Shown: piece by piece, positions 32,817-46,590 of the stretch
How the letters are laid out: every line of letters begins with the position of its first letter
Numbering within the stretch: position 1 is the stretch's first letter
Assembly (NCBI GenBank): GCA_973895155.1
Contig: OZ316893.1
Coordinates: 7,130,001-7,194,000 of the forward strand
Length of the DNA stretch: 64,000 nt
Reading direction: 5' to 3'
DNA from: Marsupella aquatica
Taxonomy: Eukaryota > Marchantiophyta
Program-made: the position numbers and the translations under genes
Notes under the pieces: model-generated
What the model was told of the DNA's origin: nothing
Database searches by the model: none
What the model saw: the letters and a program-made list of their open reading frames with translations, nothing else

Positions 32817-35800
32817 TCTGTTGAAATCTTTTTGGAGATGAGAATGGTGCCAATTAGAATGGATCAATGAGTGAAGGTTTAACACAGATTGAGCCCAAGC
32901 AGGCCATGTAATTCCATTGGTTGCATGGCCCAAGGTACGTATAAAATGTGCATCGAGTGAGCCTGTGAACCATTGTGGTTACATGGTTCACGTGCCTATG
33001 GGCACATCATTCTGCAATGCATGTCCATGGAGACCATTTGCAGAGGGAATTTGTCATGACCATATGTATTGTGTGGTAGGATATAGTGTGCTAGCGGAGG
33101 CCATGCCTTATGTAAGGCCGTATTGTCTAGGTAGGGGTTGGAGGGCATAGTGTGGAGTGAGGTCAACAAATAGTGGTGCTCTGAGTTGTCTGAGCCTGTT
33201 GTGTTGGGAGTTAGTCTTGTAGTAAGTCGCTTTGATCCACCCCGTGATCGGTAAGTCACTATGTATGTGGGTATGGTATGTCAGCAGTGTATGTTGTATG
33301 ATGCTGTGGATTTGCACGCCAAATTAGCACTAAATATACCAAAAGTCCCAGAATCTATAACCTAATGAGCTTTGATGCTCTCGTGCTAGGGCAATTGGCT
33401 AGCAACCTGCATAGCCAAGTTCACACCTAGCCCCTTGTCTGTTAGGCACACATTGCGCCCTGCATGCCGTTATATGTTTTTAATAGAAGATATACTTATG
33501 TATTGTGTTGCTCATCAGCTTATGCAAGCCAGGCAAAATGTCATGCATTACCTGAGATTTCCCCTGCTCACCTGGGACTTTCCCCAATGGACAGGACAAA
33601 CAGAAGGAAAGAATTGCTGTTACTCTGGAGCCCTTGCAAGCTCAGGAATTTTTCAAGTTCTTTTAAAGGTAAACTCCCACCAGCCAGATTTATTGATTAA
33701 GGGGTTTATTATACTACTTCCCACAAACTTCTTATGTCTTATTATCTATAATCAAAGTATATTTAAAATTTAATAAGGTCTTGGTACCTACTTACTATAT
33801 GTATCCAAGGTTAGTATAAGATTCCCCTTGTCTAAAACCATTACCCAATCCATTCCAAAATTACCTTATTTTGGTTGCATGGATAGCCTTTTATCTATTG
33901 TATTATATTTACCACTTTGTTGCAACAGTCCATGAAATTTGTTGAAAGTTCATATAGATCCCATACATTGCTTAAATGATATAAAGGACATTCTTGTGAA
34001 GGACACCCAAAGTGGGGTTTTCAGGACTGGTGCCTTGACCAATTGTAAATGCTGGGTTTTGCAGACTTGTCTCTTTAGCATTTGGATCTTTGGGTCTTTC
34101 TTTATCATTCACATGTGTTCACATGCTCAGTGCACTTGTTGGATGCCAAACAAAGATCCAAATCAGCAAATGGATCTTTGTAAAGCAAGTGAATGTTAAT
34201 CTCCAATTGAATTAAACTAACTCAGGAACTAACTGAAACAGCGTGCAAAGAGTTAGGAGACAATTCACAAATCACCTTTCAGTCAAAACTATAACAGGTG
34301 CTATCTAAGTCTTATTAGGCTTTCTGCCATTTTAAGTCCATCCCAGCTTAATTTACCAAAGAAACACTGACGACATTTTTAAAAGAAAAAGAGAGGGAAA
34401 AAGAGGAGGGCAGGAAGCCCAATTAATAGAAAGTTAGCCATAACCCCTGGACTGCAAAAGGACTGTCACACGGATTGAAGCAACATAAGCAGGACCATGC
34501 AAAAGAACCAGCCCTTAAGTAAACTTACTAAGAGACTAATAGAAATATAAAAATGAAGGAGCATATTCAAAACAACTTTCAGCCCTAGAGTGTGCTGACA
34601 ACCCATAAGGGGCAGGAGAATGCACCAATGTGCCAACTCTAATTCCCCAAATACCAAGCTTAACAAAATCAACCAAGCCAAAACAGCTTGGAAGTCTCAC
34701 ACTGAAATCTGGGCAAATTCAGGAATTTCAAAACATTGAACTCAGGGTTTTTGAAAATTGTCAGCACAACCATTGCAACCTGGCTCATAAGGCAAAAGAC
34801 AATCAGAGTTTGGGAAGGAAGCCATCCTTGCAGTCAGATGATGGGCCTGATTTTCTGCACCAGATTGCCTCCCCCTGCTTTTAGTCCTATGGGCTGCCTC
34901 AGTTAATACAGTGCATGCCTGCTCGTTGGCTGCCTCACCTGCCCACAAAGGCTGCCTGGGTTTATGCAATGGTCTGCGCTGGGCGATCCTCGCCTGCCCA
35001 CAATGCTTGCCCATGAGTGAGAGCTAGTTTGCGTCCCAATGCCCATTCAAGAGGGAGAAGGGAGACAGGGACTGACTAGGTGGGGAGAAGGAGAAAGAGA
35101 AAAAACAAACCATTGAGCACTTGCTGTCATCTCCCTCCATCAGGGTCAGACACCACGTCAAAACATTGGTGTCCAGGCATCCTAGCTTTCACTTCAGTTT
35201 TGAAAGTGGTGGATGTTACACCAGATTTCATTTAAAACAATAAAAAAAGCCTATGAATTTGGTTCATCAAAATTGATAAATGAGGGTCTGCTTTTCAGCC
35301 GGCCACCCTTGGGAGAACTAACGTAGGAGTGTAGTGTGAAAAGAACTTTCCTTCCATAGGATGAGGACTTTTGACATTTCATCCCAATTCATAGGCTTGA
35401 ATGGGGACCCTACCCTAACTGAATCTTGTTTTCAATGAAAAGGGAAAAGGGACGCCTAAAGGATCCCGTTGCAACTGAATTTATCTCACATGCAACTGTA
35501 TTTCTATCACATGCACTGGTCAATCTGTCTTGTTCTATGGTGCACGTAAGCTGGCTGGATACATGAACACCCTCCATAAAGAGAGTGCATGAAGGGCACA
35601 AAATCCCCAATTGAAGGAAAAGAGACATAAGGTGCAAATTGGAAAATGAGCCCAGAAAAAGACTTGATGGTGCCCTCCAGGGAAATAAACCCGGACGAGG
35701 CCCCTTAGTTTGAATGGACTCCCTGCTGGGCCCCTCAGGCCTTGCAGCCCATGAACATTCCTTGCCACCTAGCCTCTTTCACCCCAGAGGCCAGAGAGTT

Positions 35801-36946
35801 CCACAGTCAACTAACATAGTATTCTCTAGCCCTGTTGTCCCTTGCAAAGTCTATTTTAGAAGTTTTTCTCTTTTCCTAAAGTGGCAATTATTTCACCTGG
35901 TACGATCAAGTTGAAGACTCTAAGCATGTTCTTTGTTTAGTTTTTTTAGATGAATATTTTACCATGAGATCTTCCTAGATTTAAGGAGAAAGGTCAAATT
36001 GTAGGGTCTATGTAAGTGGCTAGGTGGGAAATAAACAAAAAAAATACTGACTAATTTAAACCAAACTGGTTCATACAATTTTTCTGGGGTTGGAGAGTAG
36101 AATTTTTCACAACTGCTGATCAAAACAATTTGGGGGAAGGGCAACTTTGAGGCGCCCTTACCAGTAGAGTCCGCGGATGTAACTCTTGTTTAATAGGCAG
36201 GGGTTCAGAATGGACAAAAAGGTTGGCTATAACAAAAAAGAAAAGTTTTTTAATATACCAGGGTTTTCCATATATTTTTTGAGTCGTATATAAAGTTTGG
36301 TTTTCTTTATTTCCACATTAAATTAAATAAAAATCCTAAAAATCCTGTTAGTTTTGGTTGTAGACCCCTGTATTAGAAAAAGTCATATGATTTGGTTTTG
36401 GTCAAGTTTTTTCAGATGAAAACAATTCAATTGTTTTTTAACTTTCATTTTTGGATTCCTTGAGTTGAGAGGTGCAATAGATTAGTAGACTAAAATGAAA
36501 ACCAACATGAATGATAGGACATATTAAGGACGTTGTAAGGAATCAAAAATTTGTCTCATAAAAAGGCAAGTTGCATACTGGAGTAGTGTCACTATGGGTC
36601 AGAACTCCGGCCAGAACAGCCACTGGGAAAAATTAATCTAGGGGGTTTAGTTTGAGACAGGGTCACAAGACCCACCCATGAGTTAGCTCAACATCAGTAG
36701 GGCGCCAACACATATGTGCAGACCAAGAGTAATTAAGTGTGGACAGCATGCCCTGACTGTACCATTACCCAACCCAATGAAAGCATTCTGGGAGCAAAAA
36801 ATCATTGGGGAAGGGCTAACTTAGAATTCCTAGTGCAACCCCAGAACTTTCCCACCTGCCTCTTGCCCTCCCTTTGCAGGACTCAAGGAAGCCTCTAGGA
36901 TGCCAAGATAGATGGTGCAATGTGGTGACCAGAAGAAGGGAAAAGA

Positions 36947-37140
36947 GTGCATTTTTTAAGGGCAATTTGTCAAATTCCACCCCACAACAATAATATTATT
37001 GGCTTTTGGAAAAAACCTAGCAACTTGTTTTACCTACTTTCCAGGAAGGGAGTGCATTTTGAAGTGCAAAAATTTGTCAAATTCCACCCCACTAGAATTA
37101 TTATAGGCTTTTGGAAAAAAATAGCAAGTTATTTTCTTAG
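36947..37140 (+). repeat. Tandem duplication, 104-base unit
   Basis: Both copies contain AGTGCATTTT, TTTGTCAAATTCCACCCCAC, GGCTTTTGGAAAAAA and TAGCAA. The copies start at 36947 and 37051. Confidence 0.8.
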
Positions 37141-39778
37141 TTTCCCCTCTAGCCACATACCATATTTTGCCAGAATCGATGTGAACTTCCTATTCTATAA
37201 ATAAACCTTTCAGGTCATACCATAATGTAGACCCATGCCTATTATATAGAGTTGCTCACCCTACCCCTTATCCTTCCCGGTGTAAGAAAGAAACTAAGCA
37301 AAACTCGATGTGAACTTCCTTTAAAAGCATTTGTTGGTCAATGAGAGCCTTGCCTTCAGCAAATTTGAGTAGACAGAGGGATATTTTGTACCTACTTTGA
37401 CTGTCATTCATTTTTAGCTCATTGTCTTTTCTGGAATTTCAGTCCTGGATCCTTTGATTTCATTTTTCATTGGGAATCCCACTTTGTTATTGTATTCTAG
37501 TAGTGCAGTATGTTAGTCCTTTTATTTCCTTGCAATCTATTTTTTGCACCGAACAATGGTATGCTGCTTAACAAACTAACAAAGGCAGCTCCCTCTGCAC
37601 TAATTGTAGTGTATTACGTGCCTACCAAGAGAAAGCCCAGACAAAAAGCATGCAGCTCCATCCCAAGGGGCAGCAACATTCTCATTAAGCATGTACCTCA
37701 TAGGCACATGCAAGCCTACGTCTGAAAAGTTTCCATTCCTGCTATCCACATCGGTGGCCGGAGTGGAAGAAATATATTAGGTGATTTTTTTGGTTTCGAA
37801 CAGTACTTCAAATCTCCTTTATGCCTTCTTCTAATATTTCTCCCTTAGCAAACTTTGTTGTACGTAGTGAAGTTTGATTGTGTCATTTTAATCATTCACT
37901 GGAAATTAATGGGTACTTTCTCCTCTTTTCCTTCCCTTGATTGGGTTGTTTTGCCTTTGGGATCATGTCTCCCTGTTCCGTGTTTTTTGCCCTTGGGCAC
38001 CGTGATATATAGTTTTGTGGGCTCTGCAGGCTGCAGTCTTATGATAGGTGTCTCCTGCTCCCCACCCGGCTCCCCCATCCAACACGCTGTTGAAGGGAGG
38101 GTGGGATGGTCGGTGTTCCACAACAAACCCAGATGCGTGGGAGCTTTGCACTCATAGAGTTCCCTGTACATTGTTGTCCGGAACTGTGCCAGAAAACAAC
38201 ATGAGAACTCTGATTGGCTTTGGTGAAAGGGAATGAAAAGAATGACACTCCAGTCAATGAGTGCCAGGCTCTAGAGCTCGCCATCAAGGTCAAGTGCGCG
38301 TATGCTCATGGGAGCTCCCAGTTTTACTTCTAGGTACTGGACAGGAAGACCTTTTTTCCCACTGTAGTACAAACAAGATTATGAGGCACATAGAATTTCA
38401 AATCTCCCAGGTATTTTAGTTGTTCAACAATTCTGACTGTTCTTATCACATTCCTTAGTTTGCCAGTTGTCTTTCAGCAGGAGATCTCCTGTATTTATTG
38501 CACAATTTGGTCTCACTCTGCATGGCGTTCGCATACTTTATCTCCTTTTTAATCTCTCTCTCTCTCTTTCTCTATATCGGATGACACTCCGGAGTGTGTA
38601 AGATAAAGATTAATGATAAATCCTCAGTGTGAATTTATCAGGAAATTTCAGGATGAAGCATGAATTATGTAGCTCTTTCAAAGAAGTAATATAGGGTGAC
38701 GTCACAACTTACCCACATTACTAGAGCAGATTTCATTCAGCTTTGCAAAACCCACCAGAATTCTGCTATGATTTCTACCACAAATTGAGATAGACATCCG
38801 GCTTCATTGAGAGTGAGCTGCATGAATGCAAGTGTTGGCAAAGGGACCTATTGGAAGGGTAGGAGTCAGGGCTGGAATTTCTCCAGCAAGCTGTGGATTA
38901 AGTGCAGCAAGCTCAATACAATTGATGTTACAAAGCCTAATAAACGGTTGGGACAGGTAATTACCAAGGTGAATACTCAAGCGCCCTATGAATAATGCTT
39001 CAGAAATTAACTGACAGTTCAGACGGGTGATTACTCCCCAATGCTAGAAATAGAATTAGTAGACAATGGGGTGGATGGTCCTTCCCTAATAAAGACAAGA
39101 TTCTTTGTGTGGTAGTTGCTGAACCATGGATTCTCACAAACAATAGGGCAAGCCATTGGGGACTTGGGAGCCTCACTACAAGGGGGGTCCTATATCACAT
39201 GCAAAATTTTAGGAAAATAAGTAAATAATTATATATTTTTTGGAAATTTTTACCCCAAAATTCTGAGAATATTCCCACATTTGATCTTAAAAAACCCTAT
39301 GATTCTTACAATTCTTAAAAGTGGACTAGAATACCACTAATTCTGTTCTTCCTAAAAAATTTAAAAGTCTTTCATCGAACCCAATAAAAAACCCTATACT
39401 TATGCGTGTGATGGGTTGGAAGAAAATAAGTGGGGACCCAGGGATTGGGAAGTTTGCAATGGCTTGTAACCATGGTGCAACAAATGAATCAGTTTGAGCA
39501 CTTTGAACAAGTGTTTTTTAGCTGCAGCCAGGTCACTAAAAGATGGAAGGAGGTACAAAGACAGCTGCAACACTTGGATTTGAGAAGTTTGTCTTCAAAC
39601 TACTCTTTCCAGAACATATTGGGAAAAATATATCTTCACCAAAAATTCAACATAATTATTAGTTGCAATGTTCTAATGTTAGAAGGCAGGGAAAAGTTAC
39701 ATAGATATTTGCTTGATGAGACCCAAAATGAAAAGTGTTATGTGATAGGACCCTGAGATTTTGGGTCAGTTGACTCAA

Positions 39779-39980
39779 GGTCTATCAAAGATCTGGATCA
39801 GTCATGAGCTCTATCAAATTTTGTTTATTTTGGGGTCCATTAAGCAAATACCTCAACTGTTCCACAATGAGAAATTCCAGGTCTATCAAGGATCACTCAT
39901 GAGTTCTATCAAATAACAATTTGTATTTTTGGGGTCCCATCAAGCAAATACCTCAACAGGTCCGCAAAGAAAAGTTCAAC
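39779..39980 (+). repeat. Tandem duplication (100-base spacing) of a diverged R1 repeat
   Basis: GGTCTATCAA, CATGAGYTCTATCAAAT, TTTTGGGGTCC and AAGCAAATACCTCAAC appear twice, starting at 39779 and 39879. The word GGGGTCNNAAGCAAATACCTC also ends the R1 copy at 7562-7680, so this is a diverged R1 relative that was duplicated. Confidence 0.65.
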
Positions 39981-40540
39981 ATAATACCTTTAGAATAGCT
40001 TTTGTCCTGGCAGTGCAATGTAGGTAGATTTGCAGATCCATTGCAGATAAATTTAGGCAGTGGAAAGTACTGTACTTGGAATCAGATGCACGCCAATGAC
40101 TTGCCTTCATGCATTTGGGATCCCTTGACAAGACTGTTTGCTACACTCATCAACGAGCTGAGAATGTTGCCCTGCTGGTAATTGCACATCAAAATGTGGT
40201 AACATAAGGGTGTGCACTCATTGATTTAAAGAAAATAACAAGGTTTATCACAATATGGAATCAATGAAGTCGTACATTGTATATGTCATATTTTGAAGTG
40301 CAGTTATCAGAGCTATATGCTTGATGAGACCCTGCCAAAGCAAATTTACGTGATAGGCTCTTACAAAACTTTTGTTACAAACTAAGCCCCCTCTCACACT
40401 TTTGTGTCAAAAGTTCTTGTAACAGTTCCTATAATGAGATTTAGCTTGATATATATTATCACCAATAAGAGCTACTGTAAAGTTTGGAGTCAAACCGTGC
40501 TGAATGACACACCACACCGGAGGGGGAACTGCAGAGTAGT

Positions 40541-40615
40541 GGCGGCTGTTGCGCAAATGGCAAGTTCCTAATTGAAGACATAATGGTCACGTCTTCAAGT
40601 TTGAGTTCTACCATA
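40541..40615 (+). repeat. tRNA-like (SINE-type) module
   Basis: TTGCGCAAATGG (40549-40560) is close to an A box, and AAGTTTGAGTTCT (40597-40609) to a B box, 48 bases apart as in tRNA genes. The acceptor stem does not pair, so it is at best a degraded tRNA-derived SINE head. Confidence 0.35.
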
Positions 40616-40750
40616 CCATCCGTCTTTAGGTTGCTTCAGGCAACATATGGACAGTGAGGGTTTGTATGATATTTTGATATATGTTTTTGGTTCTTTTGTC
40701 TAAGTATGGAAGAATACTCTACTTTTGGCCGCTGGCCCATACTGAAATGT

Positions 40751-40930
40751 TCAAAAATTGTCCAAGTGTGGAACAAATACAACATGGATGTTGTCTTTGC
40801 ACCTCTAGACCCCAAATTTGTCTAAGTATATAATAGAAGTCCGAACCAAAAATCTTTTACTTTTGGCTGTTTCCCTTTTTGTACTTTCAAAAATTGTCTA
40901 AGTGTGAAACAAAGACAACACGGAGTCAAT
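40751..40930 (+). repeat. Imperfect tandem duplication, 137-base spacing
   Basis: Both copies carry TCAAAAATTGTCYAAGTGTG and AACAAAGACAACA-like words, preceded by TACTTTTGGC. The copies start near 40751 and 40888. Confidence 0.7.
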
Positions 40931-43163
40931 CGTCACGTGACAAATCTGCTAGCAAGAACTAGATTAAATATTGTACAAACCCATTATCATATATAGGTTT
41001 ATCTCCTAAAACTCTATAATAATGTGAAGACATAGTCCATTTTGTCTTCGAGCATAGACGTACATGCACTGAAGTGGCCACCATGGTCAACCATGCAATT
41101 AGCCACCACATATAAGAACCATGTGTACAAAACATACTAAAGGGGTCTAGTTTGTAACAACATAATTTCTATATGGAGAACTACTTTGTAACAAAAATGT
41201 AGGACTTAATTTGTAACCACATTTCTATGGAGTCCGGCCTACTTTATAACAAAGTGCTTTTGACAAGGATCAATTTGTTTTGACAAGGATCCCATCACAC
41301 ATATACCATTATACCTGGCACCAGGACCCAACATTGATGAGCAGGGACCCTAAGAATGTTGGACATTTATGGAGCGAATTAATTGAAGGAACAATGGAAA
41401 GGTTCTGCAGTCTGCACGACCACTAAAGGACTGGATTGTGCTTTATATTGAGTCAGGTTCTGTCGAGAACAAGTCCTGCCAATAGAATGGAGAGTTGAGT
41501 GATTGAGTCTCGATTTCCGCAGTGGAAGTGACAGTACCCGGAGATCAGATGTCCTTGATGAGTTGTGGATCCCTGGCCAGTGTATGCTCTCTTGCTTGGG
41601 TGTATGCTACGGGGATGCTACGGTATCTGCCGGAAGAAAGGGGCTTTTGAACCCCGTTTTGAACGAGTTTCTCGACAACCATGTGCACAGATGAATTCTG
41701 TATGATGGCAGGTGGGCTTTTAGCACCATACATTGTACTGTACTTTGCGCGAAGCATGCGCAAATGAAGCGACGAATAGAGGAGGTTGCTTCGTAACAGT
41801 ACAGCTCAATCTGAATCCACCGGAAGAAAGCTTGTTGATATGCTCTCATAAATGAACCGAGGAGGGAATTTATCAGAGGAATTGTCAGGTTTCTAGATTT
41901 GTGAGGAGATCAGGCGACACACACTGGCCTCGGGTTACAACCAAGTTACGCCCCAAGGAAAGTGTTTTGGTAATGATGGAAGTCAAGATCTTTAATGAAT
42001 TGACAACTTTTTCACATGTAAAGAGCAAAACATCTTGAAAAAAGTATTGCTGGCATAGAAAGTAAGACAGTAAGCAAAGTATCCAGTTTTATGGGTTTCT
42101 TGAACCGTCATGAAAAGTTGTAGGAAAGTGGACCTCAGTATCAAGCTTATGTAGGTCTGTTCTTGGGCCTATAGAACTCCTTCAGTTTGCTAGTCGACTT
42201 AGAATTTGACGAGACAAGAAAGCCCTGGACAAATGTATACGGTCACCACATACGGTAAGATGAATTTTGATGTCTAAGCAGACAGGAATGAAATCCATCT
42301 CTTGGGACTTATTGAAAAGTAAAAGAGTTGAGAGACCCACTTACTATTTTGTTTTGTCCCGAGTCTGCGATCCCATGGCATAGCTAGTTTGGAACTCTGG
42401 CTGACAAAGCTGGAAGCTCGTGAGGTTTACCCAGTAAAACTAACTTGTCACAGGCTAGAGCTTCTTTAGAAGATGAGATGCCTATGACTCGCGATCTCTC
42501 AAAGTGGACTGATGTTATACGATTCAAAGAGCTTTTCAAGAGTTGACGACAGAGGTGTAACTAGAAAGTTTGAATTTTTGTTCTGCAGATATAGTTTCCT
42601 CGGATTAGCAAAGCCAGTGATATCTTAAAGCTTCCTAGTCCCGGTTCCAAGTTTCTTTCGAATTTGGTTAATATTGCTGGACAGGCGACAATGATGAGTG
42701 ATTTTGGCATTCAGGATTTATTGAACTTCTTGTTATCTTACAACAGTGCAGAACGGCTTGTCATCAAGACGACATGACGAAGTTTCCTTCCAAAACTTAT
42801 CAATTTTTGTTTTGAATTGGTTTGAATCAACTCCAACAAAACTTATGAACAAAATGAGGATACTCGAGGAAACTACTCCAAAAGTCACCGAGGAGAAATG
42901 CGAAGGACCCAATGTGCGATGCGAGATGTTGGTTCACAATATCATGGAAAGTGCAGTACCATTGGCTTGGATTGGGCTTCCACAAAGGACTGTCGCTTTA
43001 TTTCTGTTTGTTACTGTTTTAGGAGGTGAACCTCGTTTTCCTGAGTATGAATCATCCCACATTGTGATGATGCTGAAACTCAATCAGAAAACAGGGTATC
43101 TTGCTCATGACTTGGGTGAAGGTGGTGCGAATCTTGTGGTAGGCTCGTCGTTCTCTCTTAATT

Positions 43164-43350
43164 GTGAAAATGAACAGGGCATTTGTTGTTCGAACTTCAT
43201 AGAATACAGAAGTGAGAAGTGCAAACTTTGAAGGTCTTGGCAAAACTGAATGCATACTAAACCAACTCAGTTAAGGTGAAAAATGAACAGGGCAAATCTT
43301 CTTTCAACTTCGCAGAATAAAACAAGTGAGAAGTGGAAACTTTAAAGGCG
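43164..43350 (+). repeat. Tandem duplication, 112-base unit
   Basis: GTGAAAATGAACAGGGCA and GTGAAAAATGAACAGGGCA begin the two copies (43164 and 43276). Both continue with TCAACTTCGCAGAAT or TCGAACTTCATAGAAT and AGTGAGAAGTGCAAACTTT. Confidence 0.75.
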
Positions 43351-45557
43351 GCTACCAGTCTGTGTAGAAATGAATGCGTACAATACGAAGTCTTGTAAAG
43401 AAGGCTAGAACAAATTTACTGCAGAATACTGTCTAAGCACCGTAGGAGCAATGTCTTTTGAGTTGTCGAAACCAGTTCATTCGAGAGAGAATTGAATTGG
43501 AGGTAGAATCTTCATCAAAGAACGGATATGACGGTCAGCAGCAGGTCAACCCACTTGAAGCCGCCGAGAATTTGCTGGATTAGAACTTCATTAGGTTGAA
43601 CTTATTGACTTCCCAGAGACAACAAACTTGACGATCTGCCCTGAGCTGCTCCAAAAATGGTCATTACTAGGGCTAAGTAGTATAAGAATAAGCGAGATAC
43701 GAAGTGCACTTTAAGTGAAAGATTGTGACACATGAACTCATCCGTTGACCTACGAATGGAATCGCATTGCCGCCAGTGGATGGTACAGCATTGCCGGTAA
43801 TTGGGGCCCTCTCTCTGTTAAACTGGACCCCATTGCCTTCAAAATAGGAATTTAAGCCTTCCATATCCCATTTAAAAGGATGGAGTCGTCCACGCATCGA
43901 ATGGGGTGGGTGTTTCTCCTGCGTGGTCAGAAAATGTTCTGCCGTGCCTGTGCTAGCCTATTGAAGGTTATCGCCTTAACCCACTGCTATCAGTTTCTGT
44001 CAGCACTTACGTCAACCGTCCTACCTATCGCAAAGCGAGTACAGAGTCATAGTGTTTCCGTTGGTCTTTGTGGGTTTCAAAGGAATCGTACCTGTCTGTC
44101 CTGATCGTCGGCAGCTTTTTCAACCATGCGATGGAAGGATTTCACAAAGCAGATGCAAATCACATGGGTGGTGTATGTCCCAATAAACTTGAATGTAGCT
44201 GATGTTCCAGCTATATGCACGGTTATGGTGAACAGATACAAACATGCCTACCCACGTCTCCAATAAATTCGCAGCAACCTATCCTGACAATTGAATTTGT
44301 AAGTGCAATTGGACTTCATTAACAAATATAAAACCTAGACTATCAAAGCAAATGAATGGAAGCAGAATTCGCACACCGATTTCGGCCCTACATTTGCCTC
44401 GACGTAAATCACAGCCTTCAACCAAATACTATTGTTGCCCCTTTGATCCTAACGTGCAGATCAAGATGTCCATTGATAACGTGGTGGAACATCACAAAGG
44501 AACGAACACTTTATTACAACCTGGAACTCCTAAAAGAATTCTTCGATAGATCCTTTAGTTATATAACCCTCAAGACTAAGACCAGCCAGCTCTAAAATTA
44601 AGGACAGCAGATTTCTTTCTTGGCTGCAGTAATATTTCGTGCTTTCGGCAGAATTGATGCACTGAAATGATTGCACTTAGAATTCTACTCACATTCTCTT
44701 AGCTTTGATCGCCATAACACCTGCACCCTTAATTTGACGGTCTGAAGCTATGGCCAAGACATGAGCTCAAAATTTGCTTAAATAGCTTCATTGATGAATG
44801 GGTTTGAGTCAGTTCTCCACAGTCCACGAGGGGGTACGTGAAACCTAAAGGATTTTAGCGGCATCAATATCATCTGGCTGAATTCCGTGGAATTATGCTG
44901 TTCAAACAAATTGTAAAGAAGGATCAGAGGAATCACAATCAAGCCGCAAAATCATGCTGCATATGCAATTTCTTAGAAGAGATCGTGGCGGAGGCAGCCA
45001 CAGCTTAAACGTAAAGACTTTCATGACTTTTCTCTTTGTATATTTGAGTGCATTAATTCTCCATAATGCACCCCTTCTTTTGAGGAGGGGATTTATACAT
45101 AACACCATAAGTATAGTAAAAGTAAAAATTAAATATAGTTTTACCATACACAAAAAATTAAATTAAATTTAGTCAAATCTCAAGATGATAACCAAGTCTT
45201 ATATGGTGATACTAACAAAATATCTATGAATAGAATCTAATATAACTAAAGAATTTATATTTTTGACCAATTCCATAGCAACCACTTTTTGTATGACCTT
45301 TGAATTTGAATTTTTCAGGGATTTACTTTTTCTTGTTTGTTACCTAAAAGTCACTCAAGTTTTTATGTACATTAATGTCCTAGTTACGGGCATTATGAAA
45401 ATAATGCTCTCAAAACTCGGGCTACTGCCCTCCTTTTTCAGGGCATTATATCCCACAATGCACTCTAACCAGGACATTATCCTATTCAAAGACTAAAAAG
45501 AGATCAATCACATTTTTTTGAATGACCCTAAATTGGTTGCTGACTAGCCGAAAAATA

Positions 45558-45584
45558 TTAGCTCAGATTAGCCATCTGAGCTAA
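45558..45584. repeat. Perfect 11-base inverted repeat, 5-base loop
   Basis: TTAGCTCAGAT-TAGCC-ATCTGAGCTAA. A compact, perfect hairpin in non-coding DNA. Confidence 0.8.
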
Positions 45585-46310
45585 TCTAGCCATCAACAGA
45601 TTATTTTTCTGCTACTTTGATCTGTACCCAAACCTTTCTTACTCCAACTCTTGTCTCGACCTCTACCTCTCGATCCAAAGTCACCTCTTGGGTCTGGCCA
45701 CGACAGAATGGACCCGGCCAAGAGCTGGAAGGAAAAACCGAGCCATGCTTTCAAATATGAACGACCACTGATAGGACGGTAACGAGCGACCAGAAAAACA
45801 GAGCCGCCTCGTGATCTCCAACTCATCACCATCGAACCAGCCACAAGTGGCCTCATTACGCATAGGCCCAACACATCTGCCAAATGCAGAAGGGAAAGAA
45901 AAAGCAAAGTTAAGTACAAAACAAATTGACGTAGGCACCATTGCACCATTTTTATGTGTTGGTGAAATTTCGACATATCCTGCCTTAGGATTATGTAGTG
46001 CGACATGAACAAAGAAGAAAAGTTCCACCAAAGTACCAGTTTATATACCACGAAAAACACACAAGTACAATGAAAGGTAAGAAAAAGTGGTCCAAAGAAA
46101 AATAACAAACGGAAGTTTTGAAACAAAATTTGAAGAATTCGCCACAGAGTTGTGATACTGAGGAGCAGTCCTAAAAGTTGACTGTATGCGTGGCCAGCCC
46201 CTCCGAAGACACTCTGGTCTTCCCACACAAATGTGCTTGATCACAACCTAGTGCAGATGTGAGCCAGACACGAATTTTAGCCAGTTCACTAGCGAGAAGT
46301 CCCCAAACCA

Positions 46311-46590
46311 AGTGGCTTTGGTCACTTGGCCAGGGGGATTAGCCTAGAATCCAGAGGTCCTGGGTTCATTCCCCCCTCCACATGCAAAGGTTGTGGAGGG
46401 TGATTATGTGGGTGTGCGTGTGTGTGTGTGGGAGTCTTGGTTTCTACCTCCTGGTCTTGGTCCCTATTGGATCCCTGGGTATGGTCCCTTTGTGGCTACC
46501 TGTAGAAGTGCATGCTTTGGAGTTGTCTGTCTATCCTCTCTTAGATGGGTCAGCTTTTGGTTTCAAGGCAAAAAGAAAACAAAAAAAGGA
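46311..46590 (+). mobile_element. Candidate tRNA-derived SINE with A-rich tail
   Basis: TGGCCAGGGGG (46327-46337) resembles an A box and GGGTTCATTCC (46362-46372) a B box. About 200 bases of non-tRNA body follow, including a (GT)n run. The segment ends in an A-rich stretch (AAAAGAAAACAAAAAAAGG, about 46571-46589). A head with internal pol III boxes plus an A-rich tail is the SINE layout. No clear target duplication was found. Confidence 0.4.

Larger units (their letters stand above)
30693..39778. other. Long gene-poor stretch with scattered duplications
   Basis: About 9 kb without a convincing gene. Open frames are short, overlap on both strands and often begin with non-ATG codons. A tRNA-like pair lies at 31410-31700. 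Direct repeats occur at 32588/32786 and 36947/37051, and (CT)n runs near 38550. A hydrophobic minus-strand frame (34466-34681) is not called. Confidence 0.5.

Noticed and set aside
33370-33440. tRNA-like segment (GGCAATTGGCTAGC ... AAGTTCACACC)
   Set aside because: Box matches are too weak and no stem can be drawn.
42746-43231. 161-codon plus-strand frame
   Set aside because: Starts at GTG, ends inside a tandem duplication, no recognisable domain.
45593-46228. 211-codon hydrophobic minus-strand frame
   Set aside because: No clear homology or membrane-protein pattern; overlapping frames on both strands.
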